64,000 nucleotides of DNA. It comes from Hymenobacter sp. DG01 (GTDB lineage Bacteria; Bacteroidota; Bacteroidia; Cytophagales; Hymenobacteraceae). The number at the start of each line of letters is the position of its first letter. The stretch's first letter is position 1. The DNA is taken from NCBI RefSeq assembly GCF_006352025.1, contig NZ_CP040936.1, positions 4,280,001 through 4,344,000 of the forward strand. Reading direction: 5' to 3'. Below, one piece after another: positions 47,766-57,711 of the stretch. The position numbers and the translations under genes were made by a program. The notes under the pieces were generated by a model that had not been told where the DNA came from, did no database searches, and saw only the letters and a program-made list of their open reading frames with translations.

Positions 47766-48949
47766 AGCTTCTCACACACCAGTACCATCAGCTTGCCTTC
47801 CAGATTGGTGGTGGCAAACAGGTACAGGTCGCCGCCCTCGCGGATGCCGGTACGGTGGCGGAACTCGGCTACCGTGTCGGGAAAGTTGCGGGTCGTGACG
47901 TGGGCGCGGGCTTCGGGGCCTAAGTGAGTGCGCAGGGCCTGACCATCGTATTTCTCCACGGCCCGGATGCGGAAAATACGGCCCGGAAACTCCGGTCGCA
48001 GCGTATCGGAGGTGTAGAGGTGGCTGTGCTGGTGCAACTTCAGCATCTCGAAGGCCGTGCCTACGCTGCGGAAGGCGCCGGCTTTCAGCACGGCCACGTT
48101 GGGCTCGTAGAGAAACTGCCGGGGCTCAGCGTAGCGGGCAACGGCACGGGCCTCGCGGGCGCGGTTCAGCCGGAACTCCTGCTGCTGGCCGCTACGGAGC
48201 AAATTCACCGTAAACCGCTCCGGGTCGATGGCCGGCTCGGGTCCCAACTCATAGAGTACCTCCTTGCACTCATTATCCACGGCCACTACCCACAGCCGCC
48301 GCACATGCCGCAGCTCCTGAATAGCCTGCTCAATATCGAGCATGGGCGAGGTTTTCAACAGCACGCTCCGGCCCTTCTGCAGCAGCAACGGCATCAGGCG
48401 TAGTACGTCGGGCTCACAGTCCTGCAGTCGGAAAATCTTCTTGGCGGCCGTATCGCGCCGGGCCGGGTCGAGGTAGAGCCAGTCGAAGGTGTCGGGGGTG
48501 TTGCGCAGAAAGTGTACCGCGTCCTCGTTGTGGCACACCACATTCCCGATGCCCAGCTGGGCCAGGTTAAAGCGCACCACTTCCGTCAGGGCTGCGTTGC
48601 GTTCCACATAGTGCACCTCCGCCACCGTAGCCGCGAAGTGAGCCGAGTCAACCCCGAAGCCGCCGGTGAGGTCGGCCAGGCGCTGGCCCTGCACCAGGGA
48701 AGCCTTGAAAGCCGCCGTACGGGCCGAGGAAGCCTGCTCTACCGAGAGGGTAGGCGGAAACACCAAGTCGGGGTTATCGGCCCAGGCAGGGAGCTTGGTG
48801 CGGGCCTTCTGGCGCGCCTGAATCTGGCGCACCAGGTCGGGAACGGGCAGGCCGGGGTAGCGGCGGGCCTGCAGGGCAAGCTGAGCGGGGTCGTCGTGCA
48901 GGTGGTCGGCAACGTATTGCCGAGCCGCTGCCGGCAGGGGGTATTCCAT
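47762..48949 (-). CDS. Class I SAM methyltransferase with THUMP-like domain
   Basis: The 395-residue protein has an N-terminal helical segment, a methyltransferase core (GQRLADLTGGFGVDSAHFAA as motif I, VHYVERNAALTEVVRFNLAQ, DWLYLDPARRD as the catalytic D-P-A motif, SVLLKTSPMLDIEQAI) and a C-terminal THUMP-like domain with RNFPDTVAEFRHRTGIREGG and DLYLFATTNLEGK. The DPARR motif and THUMP-like C-terminus match a Bacteroidota family believed to modify RNA; the target is not known. ATG 48949 is chosen. Confidence 0.85.
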   Translation of the reverse strand: MEYPLPAAARQYVADHLHDDPAQLALQARRYPGLPVPDLVRQIQARQKARTKLPAWADNPDLVFPPTLSVEQASSARTAAFKASLVQGQRLADLTGGFGVDSAHFAATVAEVHYVERNAALTEVVRFNLAQLGIGNVVCHNEDAVHFLRNTPDTFDWLYLDPARRDTAAKKIFRLQDCEPDVLRLMPLLLQKGRSVLLKTSPMLDIEQAIQELRHVRRLWVVAVDNECKEVLYELGPEPAIDPERFTVNLLRSGQQQEFRLNRAREARAVARYAEPRQFLYEPNVAVLKAGAFRSVGTAFEMLKLHQHSHLYTSDTLRPEFPGRIFRIRAVEKYDGQALRTHLGPEARAHVTTRNFPDTVAEFRHRTGIREGGDLYLFATTNLEGKLMVLVCEKL

Positions 48950-49081
48950 GTAGGGGGCCTACGAAAATGCGGCAGGCCCAGGCGCAGCGCCGGACCTGCA
49001 AGATCAACAGATAGCCAAACGTAAGCAGGAATCGGGCAAGAGCCAGCAGCCCGGCCTGGCGTTTGGATGGGTATAAACAAA

Positions 49082-49142
49082 AAATCATTCCGGTTAGCGC
49101 CAGCTTTCGGGGTAGAAAGCCGGCCGCTAACCGGAATGATTT
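49082..49142. terminator. Nested hairpin, perfect 18-bp stem
   Basis: AAATCATTCCGGTTAGCG (49082-49099) and its exact complement (49125-49142), with an inner GCTTTC/GAAAGC stem. It lies between the two minus-strand genes, just past the 3' end of the 49158-49778 gene, and terminates it. Confidence 0.85.
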
Positions 49143-49157
49143 GTAACGCGCGTAAGG

Positions 49158-49778
49158 CTAGCGCAGGTTCCAGGTAAGGGCTACCAGTGGGCGCCCCGTA
49201 GCGCTGGCCGTGAGGCCCACGGCGCTGGGCCGCAGCTGCACGGCCCCGGTGCGGGCTGCTGGCCGGTCGGCATTGTAGGCCTCCACCGCCCGCTGAAAGT
49301 GCGAGTTGGTGTTTCTGGAAATAAAGACGTTGCTCAGCAGGCTGGCCAAGGCAATGCCGGCGGCGGCCTTCTGGGTATTGTTAAAGTACTGCTGCTTCTC
49401 ATCCAGGGCCAGTACCTGCTGACTGTACAGGCCTACGGCTCCCACAAACGTGAGGCGCTCGGCCAAGAACAGCCACTTCTGACGGCGGTAGCGGTTGAGG
49501 TTGTCCAGGGCCTCCTCGTTGCCTGCCAGGTAAGGGCGCAGCCGATGTCCGAAGAAACCGGCGTTCTGGTATTCGGCCTCCGTGGAACCGTTGCCGGTGG
49601 TAAAAAAGAAGTTTTTCTGCGCCCCGTTCAGGCCCCGCTGCTGATCCTCGGGGCTCAGGCGGATAACGGTAGGAGCCTGCTGGGCCTGGGCGCCCAGTGC
49701 CAGACCAAAGGAGCAGGAAGCAACAAGTACAGAGCGGCGCACAAGGCCCAGAAGCCGGGCGGAAATCGGTTGAAGCAT
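49158..49778 (-). CDS. Hypothetical secreted or membrane protein
   Basis: The 206-residue protein has a signal peptide (SVLVASCSFGLALGAQAQQ) and then no recognised domain. It has an interior region with two moderately hydrophobic helices (WLFLAERLTFVGAVGLYSQQ and AAAGIALASLLSNVFIS). A conserved-looking pair NLNRYRRQKW and FNNTQKAAAG precede them. The C-terminus ends in strand-like PLVALTWNLR. The start ATG 49778 suits the signal peptide. The gene is divergent from a DUF4397 gene; the gap (49779-49922) holds no other gene. Confidence 0.5.
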   Translation of the reverse strand: MLQPISARLLGLVRRSVLVASCSFGLALGAQAQQAPTVIRLSPEDQQRGLNGAQKNFFFTTGNGSTEAEYQNAGFFGHRLRPYLAGNEEALDNLNRYRRQKWLFLAERLTFVGAVGLYSQQVLALDEKQQYFNNTQKAAAGIALASLLSNVFISRNTNSHFQRAVEAYNADRPAARTGAVQLRPSAVGLTASATGRPLVALTWNLR

Positions 49779-49922
49779 GAGTACAAATCTATACTACTAT
49801 CATTGAGTGTCCTAAGCGCTCCGGCGGGAAAAAAGTGCAATTCGCCGAGGAAAATTTCTGCTTCCACTCAACAAAAGCCCAAAGGCCTTCGTTCTGACGG
49901 GCGATTCACTAAGCTACGTGCT

Positions 49923-50687
49923 ATGAAAACCCTGACATCCTTTTTGCGCCCCGCCGTTTTGCTGGCCGCTTTGCCGGCCGCGCTAACCTTCACGGCCTGT
50001 TCCGATGATGACGACAACACCAATACCCCTAAGCCCGACCAGGGCAGAGTAATGGTAGTGCATGCCGCCGCCGCGACCAACGTGCGGGTAAAAGCCTTTA
50101 TTAAAAATAATGAGGTAGGGCAGCTCGACTACGGCCAGGCCAGCCCGTACGTGGCAACCAATGTCGATACCACCACAGTGAGTGTTAACGTAGCCAGCAC
50201 GAATATAAAGGCCGCCAGAACTGTGGTAAAAGTCGAAAAAGACCAGAGCTACTCAGTGTTTGCCTATTCGCCCACAGCTACCATCGGCAGCATTTCCCTT
50301 CTCACTACCGCCGATGATTTGACCGCCCCGGCAGCTAATCAAGCCAAAGTGCGGCTAGTGCATCTGGCCGTGGGGGCACCCACACCGGTTCGGCTGAGCG
50401 TACCTTCTCCCATTCCGGGCGGGGCCGTCACTGACCTTACTCCCGACGTAGCCTTCGGGGCGGCCTCCGGCTTTGTGGCCGTAAATGCCGGCTCGCCTAC
50501 TCTTACCATCACCTCCACCGCTACTCCCCGTACCCAGGTGCTGGCCGTAGGCGACGGTTCAGGTTCGGGTACTGGCGCCAAGGCCTTCGAGGCCGGCAAG
50601 ATCTACACCATCGTAGTGCGCGGTATTGTCGGGGCCGGGGTTCCGGCAAACCAGCAAGCACAAGCGGTTATTATTCAGAACAATTAG
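49923..50687 (+). CDS. DUF4397-domain lipoprotein
   Basis: The 254-residue protein has a lipoprotein signal (LLAALPAALTFTACSDDDD; Cys at about 24) and two immunoglobulin-like DUF4397 domains, recognised from the RVMVVHAAAATNVRVKAFIK and KVRLVHLAVGAPTPVRLSV openings and the YSVFAYSPT/YTIVVRGIVG strands. DUF4397 proteins are cell-surface or exported with no assigned biochemical role. The open frame runs upstream to 49299 but the ATG at 49923 provides the signal peptide and must be the start. It is followed by a terminator. Confidence 0.85.
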   Translation: MKTLTSFLRPAVLLAALPAALTFTACSDDDDNTNTPKPDQGRVMVVHAAAATNVRVKAFIKNNEVGQLDYGQASPYVATNVDTTTVSVNVASTNIKAARTVVKVEKDQSYSVFAYSPTATIGSISLLTTADDLTAPAANQAKVRLVHLAVGAPTPVRLSVPSPIPGGAVTDLTPDVAFGAASGFVAVNAGSPTLTITSTATPRTQVLAVGDGSGSGTGAKAFEAGKIYTIVVRGIVGAGVPANQQAQAVIIQNN

Positions 50688-50707
50688 GTTTAGGTTGTCC
50701 CGGTTCG

Positions 50708-50744
50708 AGCGCCTGCTCCGGCTAAGCTGGGGCAGGCGCTTTTC
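50708..50744 (+). terminator. Terminator after DUF4397 gene
   Basis: AGCGCCTGC (50708-50716) pairs perfectly with GCAGGCGCT (50732-50740), with T tract after it. Confidence 0.85.
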
Positions 50745-50794
50745 GTGATAAGCAGTTGGCAATCAGGAATGACAGAAAAGGATAACAAATCAAG

Positions 50795-50802
50795 TATCTT
50801 TG
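50795..50802 (+). promoter_or_regulatory. -7 box of ahcY
   Basis: TATCTTTG matches TAnnTTTG exactly, 37 nt upstream of the ahcY ATG in an A-rich stretch. Confidence 0.6.
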
Positions 50803-50839
50803 CAGTTGAAACGCGACAACGCATCCAGTATTCTGCATC

Positions 50840-52159
50840 ATGGTTGATACCAAGACCACGGCCTACGTTCCGTACAAAGTAAAAGACATGTCTCTGGCCG
50901 AGTGGGGCCGGAAAGAAATACGTCTGGCCGAAGCCGAAATGCCCGGCCTGATGGCCCTGCGCGAGGAGTATGGCAGCAGCCAGCCCCTGAAGGGCGCCCG
51001 TATTGCCGGCTGCCTGCACATGACCATCCAGACGGCTGTGCTCATTGAAACGCTGATTGCGCTGGGCGCCGACGTAACCTGGTCCTCGTGCAACATCTTC
51101 TCAACCCAGGACCATGCTGCTGCTGCTATTGCTGCAGCTGGTATTCCGGTGTATGCCTGGAAAGGCATGAACGAAGAGGAGTTTAACTGGTGCATTGAGC
51201 AGACGCTGTTCTTCGGCGAAAAGCGCGAGCCCCTGAACATGATCCTCGATGACGGTGGCGACCTGACCAACATGGTGCTGAACCAGTACCCCGAGCTGGC
51301 CGCCGGCATCAAAGGCATTTCGGAGGAAACCACCACCGGCGTGCTGCGCCTGATTGAGCGCGTGAAAAACGGCACGCTGCCCATGCCCGCCTTCAACATC
51401 AACGACTCGGTTACTAAATCGAAGTTCGACAACAAATACGGCTGCAAAGAGTCGGCGGTGGATGCTATCCGCCGGGCTACCGACGTGATGATGGCTGGCA
51501 AAATTGCTGTGGTAGCCGGTTACGGCGACGTAGGAAAAGGTACCGCCGCTTCACTGCGTGGTGCTGGTGCCCGCGTTATCGTGACGGAAATTGACCCCAT
51601 CTGCGCCCTGCAGGCCGCCATGGACGGCTACGCAGTGAAGAAGATGGCCAATGCCATCAAGGAAGCTGACATTGTGGTAACTGCCACCGGCAACTGCGAC
51701 ATCATCACGGAAGAGCACTTCCGCGCCCTTAAGGACAAAGCCATCGTCTGCAACATCGGCCACTTCGACGATGAAATTGACATGGCCTGGCTGAACAAAA
51801 ACTACGGCCACACCAAAGACACGGTAAAGCCCCAGGTGGACCTGTACAACATCGAAGGCAAAGAGGTAATTATTCTGGCCGAAGGCCGCCTCGTGAACCT
51901 AGGCTGCGCTACCGGGCACCCTTCCTTCGTGATGTCGAACTCGTTCACGAACCAGACGCTGGCTCAGCTGGAGCTGTGGCAGAACGCCGATAAGTACGAG
52001 AATAAAGTGTATACCCTGCCCAAGCACCTCGATGAGAAGGTGGCCCGCCTGCACCTCGCCAAAATTGGCGTGGAGCTGGATGAGCTGAAGCCCAAGCAGG
52101 CCGACTACATTAACGTACCGGTGGAAGGCCCCTTCAAGTCGGACCTGTACCGCTACTAG
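50840..52159 (+). CDS. ahcY: Adenosylhomocysteinase
   Basis: The 439-residue enzyme hydrolyses S-adenosylhomocysteine to homocysteine and adenosine with bound NAD, keeping the methylation cycle open. Motifs in order: [16 protein letters not shown] and [16 protein letters not shown] (substrate region), [35 protein letters not shown] (lysine and Asp of the active site), [20 protein letters not shown] (NAD loop), [11 protein letters not shown], and the C-terminal KSDLYRY. Length and start agree with the family. Monocistronic, between an exact -7 box and a strong terminator. No SAH riboswitch could be recognised in the 150-nt leader region. Confidence 0.98.
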   Translation: MVDTKTTAYVPYKVKDMSLAEWGRKEIRLAEAEMPGLMALREEYGSSQPLKGARIAGCLHMTIQTAVLIETLIALGADVTWSSCNIFSTQDHAAAAIAAAGIPVYAWKGMNEEEFNWCIEQTLFFGEKREPLNMILDDGGDLTNMVLNQYPELAAGIKGISEETTTGVLRLIERVKNGTLPMPAFNINDSVTKSKFDNKYGCKESAVDAIRRATDVMMAGKIAVVAGYGDVGKGTAASLRGAGARVIVTEIDPICALQAAMDGYAVKKMANAIKEADIVVTATGNCDIITEEHFRALKDKAIVCNIGHFDDEIDMAWLNKNYGHTKDTVKPQVDLYNIEGKEVIILAEGRLVNLGCATGHPSFVMSNSFTNQTLAQLELWQNADKYENKVYTLPKHLDEKVARLHLAKIGVELDELKPKQADYINVPVEGPFKSDLYRY

Positions 52160-52185
52160 GCGGTCCTACCCCCGCAGAAATACTA

Positions 52186-52218
52186 AACCCCGCCCGGCAC
52201 TGCGCCGGGCGGGGTTTT
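52186..52218 (+). terminator. Terminator after ahcY
   Basis: AACCCCGCCCGGC (52186-52198) and GCCGGGCGGGGTT (52203-52215) form a perfect stem with T tract. Confidence 0.92.
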
Positions 52219-52349
52219 CTGTTAAGCCGGAATTACGGACGAGTATGCAGGGGAATGAATATGTGGTATTTATCGGCCTTTAGATAGTATATTAGCTGCC
52301 ATTCCTGCCGTGCTTATTTCTTTGATCTGTGACTTCAATTTCCCTGCGG

Positions 52350-52934
52350 ATGTATGCCTCCTGGCCCGACGCGGCGTTGCTCGATGCGATGCGCACGGAT
52401 GAGGAAGGCGCGTTCGGGGAATTGTACAAGCGCTATTGCTACCGCCTGTTCACGGTGGCTTATCAAAAGCTCAAAAGCCGTGAGGTAGCCGAGGAACTGG
52501 TGCAGGACCTGTTCGCTGACCTGTGGAGCCGCCGCGCTACCCACCAGGTTCAGCAGGTGGAATATTACCTGTTTGCGGCCTTGCGCTACCGCATCATTAA
52601 CTATATCAAGGCTCAGAAAGTCAGGAGCGGCTACGAGCTGTACTGCCGCCTTGCCCCCACGGAGGCCAGCACCGAAACGGAAGAAACCCTGGCTGCGCAG
52701 GACTTAAGTGCGGCGCTGCTGGCCGGCGTGCGGAATCTGCCCGAAAAGTCACGCGAAATCTTTCAGCTCAGCCGGCTGGAGCATTACTCCGTGCCGGAAA
52801 TATCGGTGCGGGTAAACCTGTCGGAGAAATCGGTGGAGTATCACCTGACCAAATCCTTGAAGCTGCTACGGAGCTACCTGCGCGATTTTCTGGTGGCGGC
52901 CCTGCCGCTGTTACTGCTACAGCTATATAAGTAG
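52350..52934 (+). CDS. ECF sigma factor of FecI-like surface-signalling type
   Basis: The 194-residue sigma factor belongs to the Bacteroidota expansion family. It shows region 2 (DEEGAFGELYKRYCYRLFTV, EVAEELVQDLFADLWSRR) and region 4 (LPEKSREIFQLSRLEHYSVP, VNLSEKSVEYHLTKSLKLLR), with a short C-terminal hydrophobic tail (LVAALPLLLLQLYK). ATG 52350 is chosen over the GTG at 52329. Paired with the FecR-like gene 128 nt downstream, it should activate the adjacent susC/susD operon when the receptor signals, by analogy with FecI/FecR/FecA. Confidence 0.9.
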   Translation: MYASWPDAALLDAMRTDEEGAFGELYKRYCYRLFTVAYQKLKSREVAEELVQDLFADLWSRRATHQVQQVEYYLFAALRYRIINYIKAQKVRSGYELYCRLAPTEASTETEETLAAQDLSAALLAGVRNLPEKSREIFQLSRLEHYSVPEISVRVNLSEKSVEYHLTKSLKLLRSYLRDFLVAALPLLLLQLYK

Positions 52935-53062
52935 CGCCCGCCTGCGGTGTGGTGTAGATGGCGGGGTAGGGAATATTTTTTATAAAAAGTTTGCGGTGGG
53001 TTTAGGGCTGCGGGCCGGTTGGCTGACTTGTTAGATAGAAGCCTCCCTAACTTTTGCCTCCC

Positions 53063-54103
53063 GTGACGGAATCCGAGTTCCATCTGCTACTTCAGCGCTA
53101 CCTCGACGGGCAGTGCACACCCGCTGAGCAAGCGGTGGTGGAACAGTGGTATAACCGTTTGGAAGAAGCGGAGGGGGTAGCCCTACCCACCCAAAACCAG
53201 GAAGCTGTGGAAGATGCCATCTGGCAGCGGCTCCCGCACCCGCTGGTGGCTCCCGCGCCCGTTGCGCCCCAGGTACGGCAGCACCCGGCATCTCAGCCGA
53301 GCTGGGTGTGGTGGGCGGCGGCCATGCTGGTGTTTGCCTTGGGCCTTGGCGCACTATTCACTTACGTGCACGGGCCTTTGGGGTCGCTGGTAGGGGTAGC
53401 ACAGGAAAACTGGACGCGCCACCGCAACGCTACCCGCCACGAGCAGGAGCTGCAGCTGCCCGATGGTACCCGCGTGACGTTGCATCCTGGTAGTCAGCTG
53501 CGGTACGCTACCTCCCTGGCAGGGCCCAAGCGGGAAGTGTACCTGGAAGGGGAAGCCTTCTTCAAGGTCAGTAAGAATCCGGCCCGGCCTTTCCTGGTTT
53601 TCTCCAAGCAAGTGGTTACCACGGTGCTGGGTACCAGCTTCCGGGTGAAAGATTACGCTGATGGGGTGAAGGCCTCAGTAGCGGTAAGTGAAGGCAAAGT
53701 GTCGGTGCAGGCCCGCGAGAAAGCGGAGCTGGATGCTACCCCTGCCAAGCCCGCCGAAGCCGGCGTAATACTGCTACCCAACCAGCAGGTCGTGTATTCG
53801 GCTGCCACGCGCCAGCTGCGCAAAAAGCTGGTGGAAAAGCCCGTGGTATTGTCGGCGCAGACGCTGGAGTTTGATGCACGCCCGGTGCCGGAGGTACTCA
53901 CGGCGCTGGAAAAGGCCTATGGAGTTACAATCGTGTATGATGAGCAGAAGCTGGCGGGCTGTACCGTAAGCATTGCTTTCTACGATGAGCCCCTACTGGA
54001 AAAGATAGGTCTGCTGTGCCAGTCGTTGGGGGCCTCCTATAGCTTATCCGATGCTCAGATTATCATTCACAGTTCCGGCTGCCAAGCGCGCCCCATTGAA
54101 TAG
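53063..54103 (+). CDS. FecR-family anti-sigma factor
   Basis: The 346-residue protein has an N-terminal cytoplasmic part (FHLLLQRYLDGQCTPAEQAV), a single membrane helix (VWWAAAMLVFALGLGALFTY), the FecR domain (DGTRVTLHPGSQLRYA, REVYLEGEAFFKVSK, TTVLGTSFRVKDYA) and a C-terminal DUF4974-type domain (EVLTALEKAYGVTIVYDEQ). FecR proteins hold the sigma factor at the inner membrane and release it when the outer-membrane receptor's STN domain signals. The start is a GTG at 53063; a TTG at 53054 is the alternative. The next gene encodes the STN-containing SusC receptor. Confidence 0.93.
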   Translation: MTESEFHLLLQRYLDGQCTPAEQAVVEQWYNRLEEAEGVALPTQNQEAVEDAIWQRLPHPLVAPAPVAPQVRQHPASQPSWVWWAAAMLVFALGLGALFTYVHGPLGSLVGVAQENWTRHRNATRHEQELQLPDGTRVTLHPGSQLRYATSLAGPKREVYLEGEAFFKVSKNPARPFLVFSKQVVTTVLGTSFRVKDYADGVKASVAVSEGKVSVQAREKAELDATPAKPAEAGVILLPNQQVVYSAATRQLRKKLVEKPVVLSAQTLEFDARPVPEVLTALEKAYGVTIVYDEQKLAGCTVSIAFYDEPLLEKIGLLCQSLGASYSLSDAQIIIHSSGCQARPIE

Positions 54104-54267
54104 AGTTACCTGGCGCGCTGATTAGCCGCCGTCCGTTCCCTACCCCAGCCTTGGGCTGAAACACACCTCCTGTGCAAGTTACTGCATTGCAGCTTGTTAC
54201 GACGTTTTCCAAAACGTCGCCCGCTACTGTTTTCTCTTTAGTTCCCACCACATAGTGAAAATCAGTC

Positions 54268-57200
54268 ATGAAAAACCTCGTCCACATCCCACCCCCTTTT
54301 TCGAACCCCGGCCAAAGCACTGATTTTGCAAGGCGTACTGGGCTGCCTGCTGACCAGCATGGCTACCGCCCGGCCCGTTTTCGTGCAAACGGTACTGGAC
54401 CGCAAAATTACCCTGCAGGTAGAAGGTCAGACCATTAAAGAAGCTCTTAACCGCATTGCCAAGCAGGCCGACGTGCGGTTTGTGTACAGCCAGCAGCTGA
54501 TTAAATCGGACCGCCGCGTGACCGTGCGCGCTACCGATGAGCCCCTGGCCACGGTACTCGACGAAGTGCTGGCTCCGCTGAAGCTGGAGTATGAAGTAAA
54601 CAATGGCCGCGTGGTGTTACGGATTCCTGCGAAACCCACCTCCGCAAACGCTTCCAACACAAACGATTTCGTAGTAGCGGACGTCACCATTTCGGGGCGG
54701 GTAGTAGATGCCAAAGGAGCGGGGTTGCCGGGCGTAACGGTGGTAGTAAAAGGTACTACCATTGGCGCCAGCACGGGCTCCGACGGCGAGTTTACTTTGC
54801 AGGCTCCCGAAAACAGCGTGCTGATATTCAGCTTCGTGGGGTTCACGCGCCGCGAGGTGCCCGTAACCGGTGCTACCACCAATCTGTCGGTGACGCTGGT
54901 TGAGGATTCGCAGGCGCTAAGTGAGGTAGTGGTTATCGGCTACGGCACGGCCCGTAAAAGCGACCTGACGGGTGCCGTAGCTTCCGTAAGCGGCACCCAA
55001 CTCACCCAGGTAGCCACCTCCGACCCCGTGCAGTCGTTGCAAGGCCGCGTGTCGGGCGTGGAAGTAACCTCGAACAGCGGGCAGCCGGGCTCCGGCACGC
55101 GCATCCGGGTGCGCGGCGTGGGCACTATCAACAACAGCGCCCCGCTGTACGTGGTGGACGGCATCCAGACCAGCGACATCGGCTTTTTGCTGCCCGCCGA
55201 TATCGAGTCGACGGAGATTCTGAAGGATGCTTCGGCCACGGCCATCTATGGCTCGCGCGGCGCGAACGGGGTAGTGCTCATCACCACCAAACACGGCAAG
55301 GCCGGCGCTACGCAGTTCAACCTGTCGGGCTATACGGGCTTTCAGCAGATTCGGCGCACGCTGCCCCCTTACCACCGCCGCGCAGTACGCCACGCTTGTA
55401 ACGGAGGCCTTCAACAATGCCAATAAGCCTCTACCCGACTATGCGCCGCAGCTGCAGGAGGCCATTGCTACCAACGCCAAAGGCGTTGACTACCAGGACT
55501 TAGTTACGCAGCGGGGCCTGATTACCAACTACAGCTTGTCGGCCTCCGGCGGCACCGAGCAGAACCGCTTCCTGGTAAGTGGCAGCTACTTCCAGCAAGA
55601 TGGTATCATCAAGAACTCGGGCTTCAAGAAGTACGTGCTGCGGGTGAACGACGACATCGTGCTTACCAAGCGTATTAAGGCGGGTGTGGCAGCCACCTTT
55701 ACCCACAACGACCAGACCGGCTCTGGCGACGGCCAGGGCGGCTCGCAGCCTTACCTGGTGCTGCAATACGCCCTGCAAACCAACCCGGTGCTCAACCCGT
55801 TCGGCCCCAACGGCACCTATAACGAGGACGTTATCACGCGCAATGCCCTGAACGTGCCGCGCTACCTCGACGAGCAGAAATACAATAAGGTTCAGAACAA
55901 CAACCTGTTCAGCAGCAACTACCTTGATATTTCGCTGTTCAAGAACCTGTCGTTCCGCTCTACGTTTGGCATCAACTACTTCAACAACCACCCCAAACTA
56001 TACCAGCCGCAGTACTACATCGGGCCGGTAGACCAGCGGGCTCAGAGCGCGCTCATCGAAACGCGCACGGAAAACGTTTCGTGGGTGTGGTCGAACTATG
56101 CCAACTACAACAAAACTTTCGCCGACAACAGCTCCTTTTCGGCTACGCTAGGCCAGGAGGCACAGCGCGGCTATGGCAACGGTATTTCCATCACGGCCTA
56201 CAACGTGCCGGCTGCTACCTCGCTGCAATACGCTTCGGCCTCGCGTAGCACTGGCAACGTAGTGCGCAGCTCCCAGTACGACGGGGGCCTGATATCTTAC
56301 TTTGGCCGGGCCAACTACAACTTCCGCGACAAATACCTCATCACGGGTACTCTGCGCTTCGACCAGACCTCGAAGTTCCTCGGGCCAGTGCGCACGGGCA
56401 CGTTCCCGTCGGTGGGGGCCGCCTGGAATATCTCCAACGAAAACTTCCTGAAGAGCGCCAGCTACCTGTCGGTGCTGAAGCTGCGGGCCAGCTACGGCCA
56501 GGTGGGCAACCAGAACGCGGCCCCCAACTATGGCTATGCCTCGGTGGCGGCCAACAACCAAACCTACTCCTTCAACGGCGTGGCGGCTCCGGGCCTAGCC
56601 ATCAGCCAGATCAACAACCCGGACCTGAAGTGGGAAACGGCCGTCACTACCGACGTGGGTATTGATGCCGAGCTGTTTAACAGCAAACTGAGCTTGACGG
56701 CCGACTACTACGAGCGGCGCACCCGCGACATGATTGCCCTGCTTCCGGTGCCCGATTACGTAGGTCAAGCACCCGCCAGCGCCAACGTGGGCGCTCTGCG
56801 CAACCGTGGCCTAGAGTTGGCCCTTAACTACCGCAACGCGGTGGGCAAGCTCCAGTACAACGTAGGCCTCAACTTCACCAAAATCAACAACGAAGTAACC
56901 AGCCTGGGCGGCGGCAACCCCATCTCCAGCGGCAACGTGCTGACGCAGATCGGTAACACCACCCGCACCGGCGTGGGCCGCGAAATAGCCTACTTCTACG
57001 GTTTGAAGGCCGATGGCGTGTTTCACAATCAGGGCGAGATTGACGCGTATAAAAACGCTGCCGGAGCCCTGGTGCAACCGGGCGCGCGGCCCGGCGACGT
57101 ACGGTACCAGGACACCAACGGCGACGGCACAATTACGGCGGCCGACAATACCTACCTCGGCAGCGCTACCCCCGATTTCAGCTACGGCGCCTCTGTTAAC

Positions 57201-57689
57201 CTGAACTACTCGGGCTTTGACTTCAAGATTCTGCTGTACGGGGTGCAGGGGGCCGAAGCCCTGAACGGCGCGGCCTTCAACCTGAACAAGTCGGCTGACT
57301 TTGTGGGCGTGTGGAGCAACTTCTACGCCAGCCGCATGGACCGCTGGACGCCCAGCAACCCCAACAGCAACCAGCCCCGCGTCACCTCCGACGATACCAA
57401 CGGCAACGACCGCCTCAGCAGCCGCTACGTGGAAGACGCCAGCTACCTGCGCGCCCGCAACATGGAGCTGGGCTATACGCTGCCCCAGGCTTTCCTGAGC
57501 AAGATTCAGGTGAAGGGTGCCCGGGTGTTTGCTTCGGTTGATAACGTGTTTACCATCACCAAGTACACCGGCTACGACCCCGAAATTTCAACGGCGGCCT
57601 TCTACAACAACCCCCTGGCCTACGGCGTCGACTACGGCAACTATCCGCAGGCGCGCACCTATCGCCTGGGCTTCAATGTGCAGTTCTAA
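54268..57689 (+). pseudogene. SusC/RagA-family TonB-linked receptor, two frameshifts
   Basis: If two single-base excesses are removed, one protein of about 1140 residues is read: signal (MKNLVHIPPPF then ALILQGVLGCLLTSMATARP), STN domain (IKEALNRIAKQADVRFVY), carboxypeptidase-regulatory-like domain (ISGRVVDAKGAGLPGVTVVV), plug (LQGRVSGVEVTSNSGQPGSG, TEILKDASATAIYGSRGANG) and barrel ending GFNVQF. The excess bases are in T5 at 54297-54301 and C5 at 55364-55368. As given, the open frames are 54326-55426 and 55536-57689. It would import a nutrient with the SusD protein and signal to FecR. Whether it is a true pseudogene or two homopolymer sequencing errors cannot be told. Confidence 0.85.
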
Positions 57690-57711
57690 TTAGCTTTTCC
57701 TACCCCCGCAT

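Noticed and set aside
49299..49922. Long N-terminal extension of the DUF4397 gene
   Set aside because: The extension is antisense to another gene; the ATG at 49923 starts a normal lipoprotein signal peptide.
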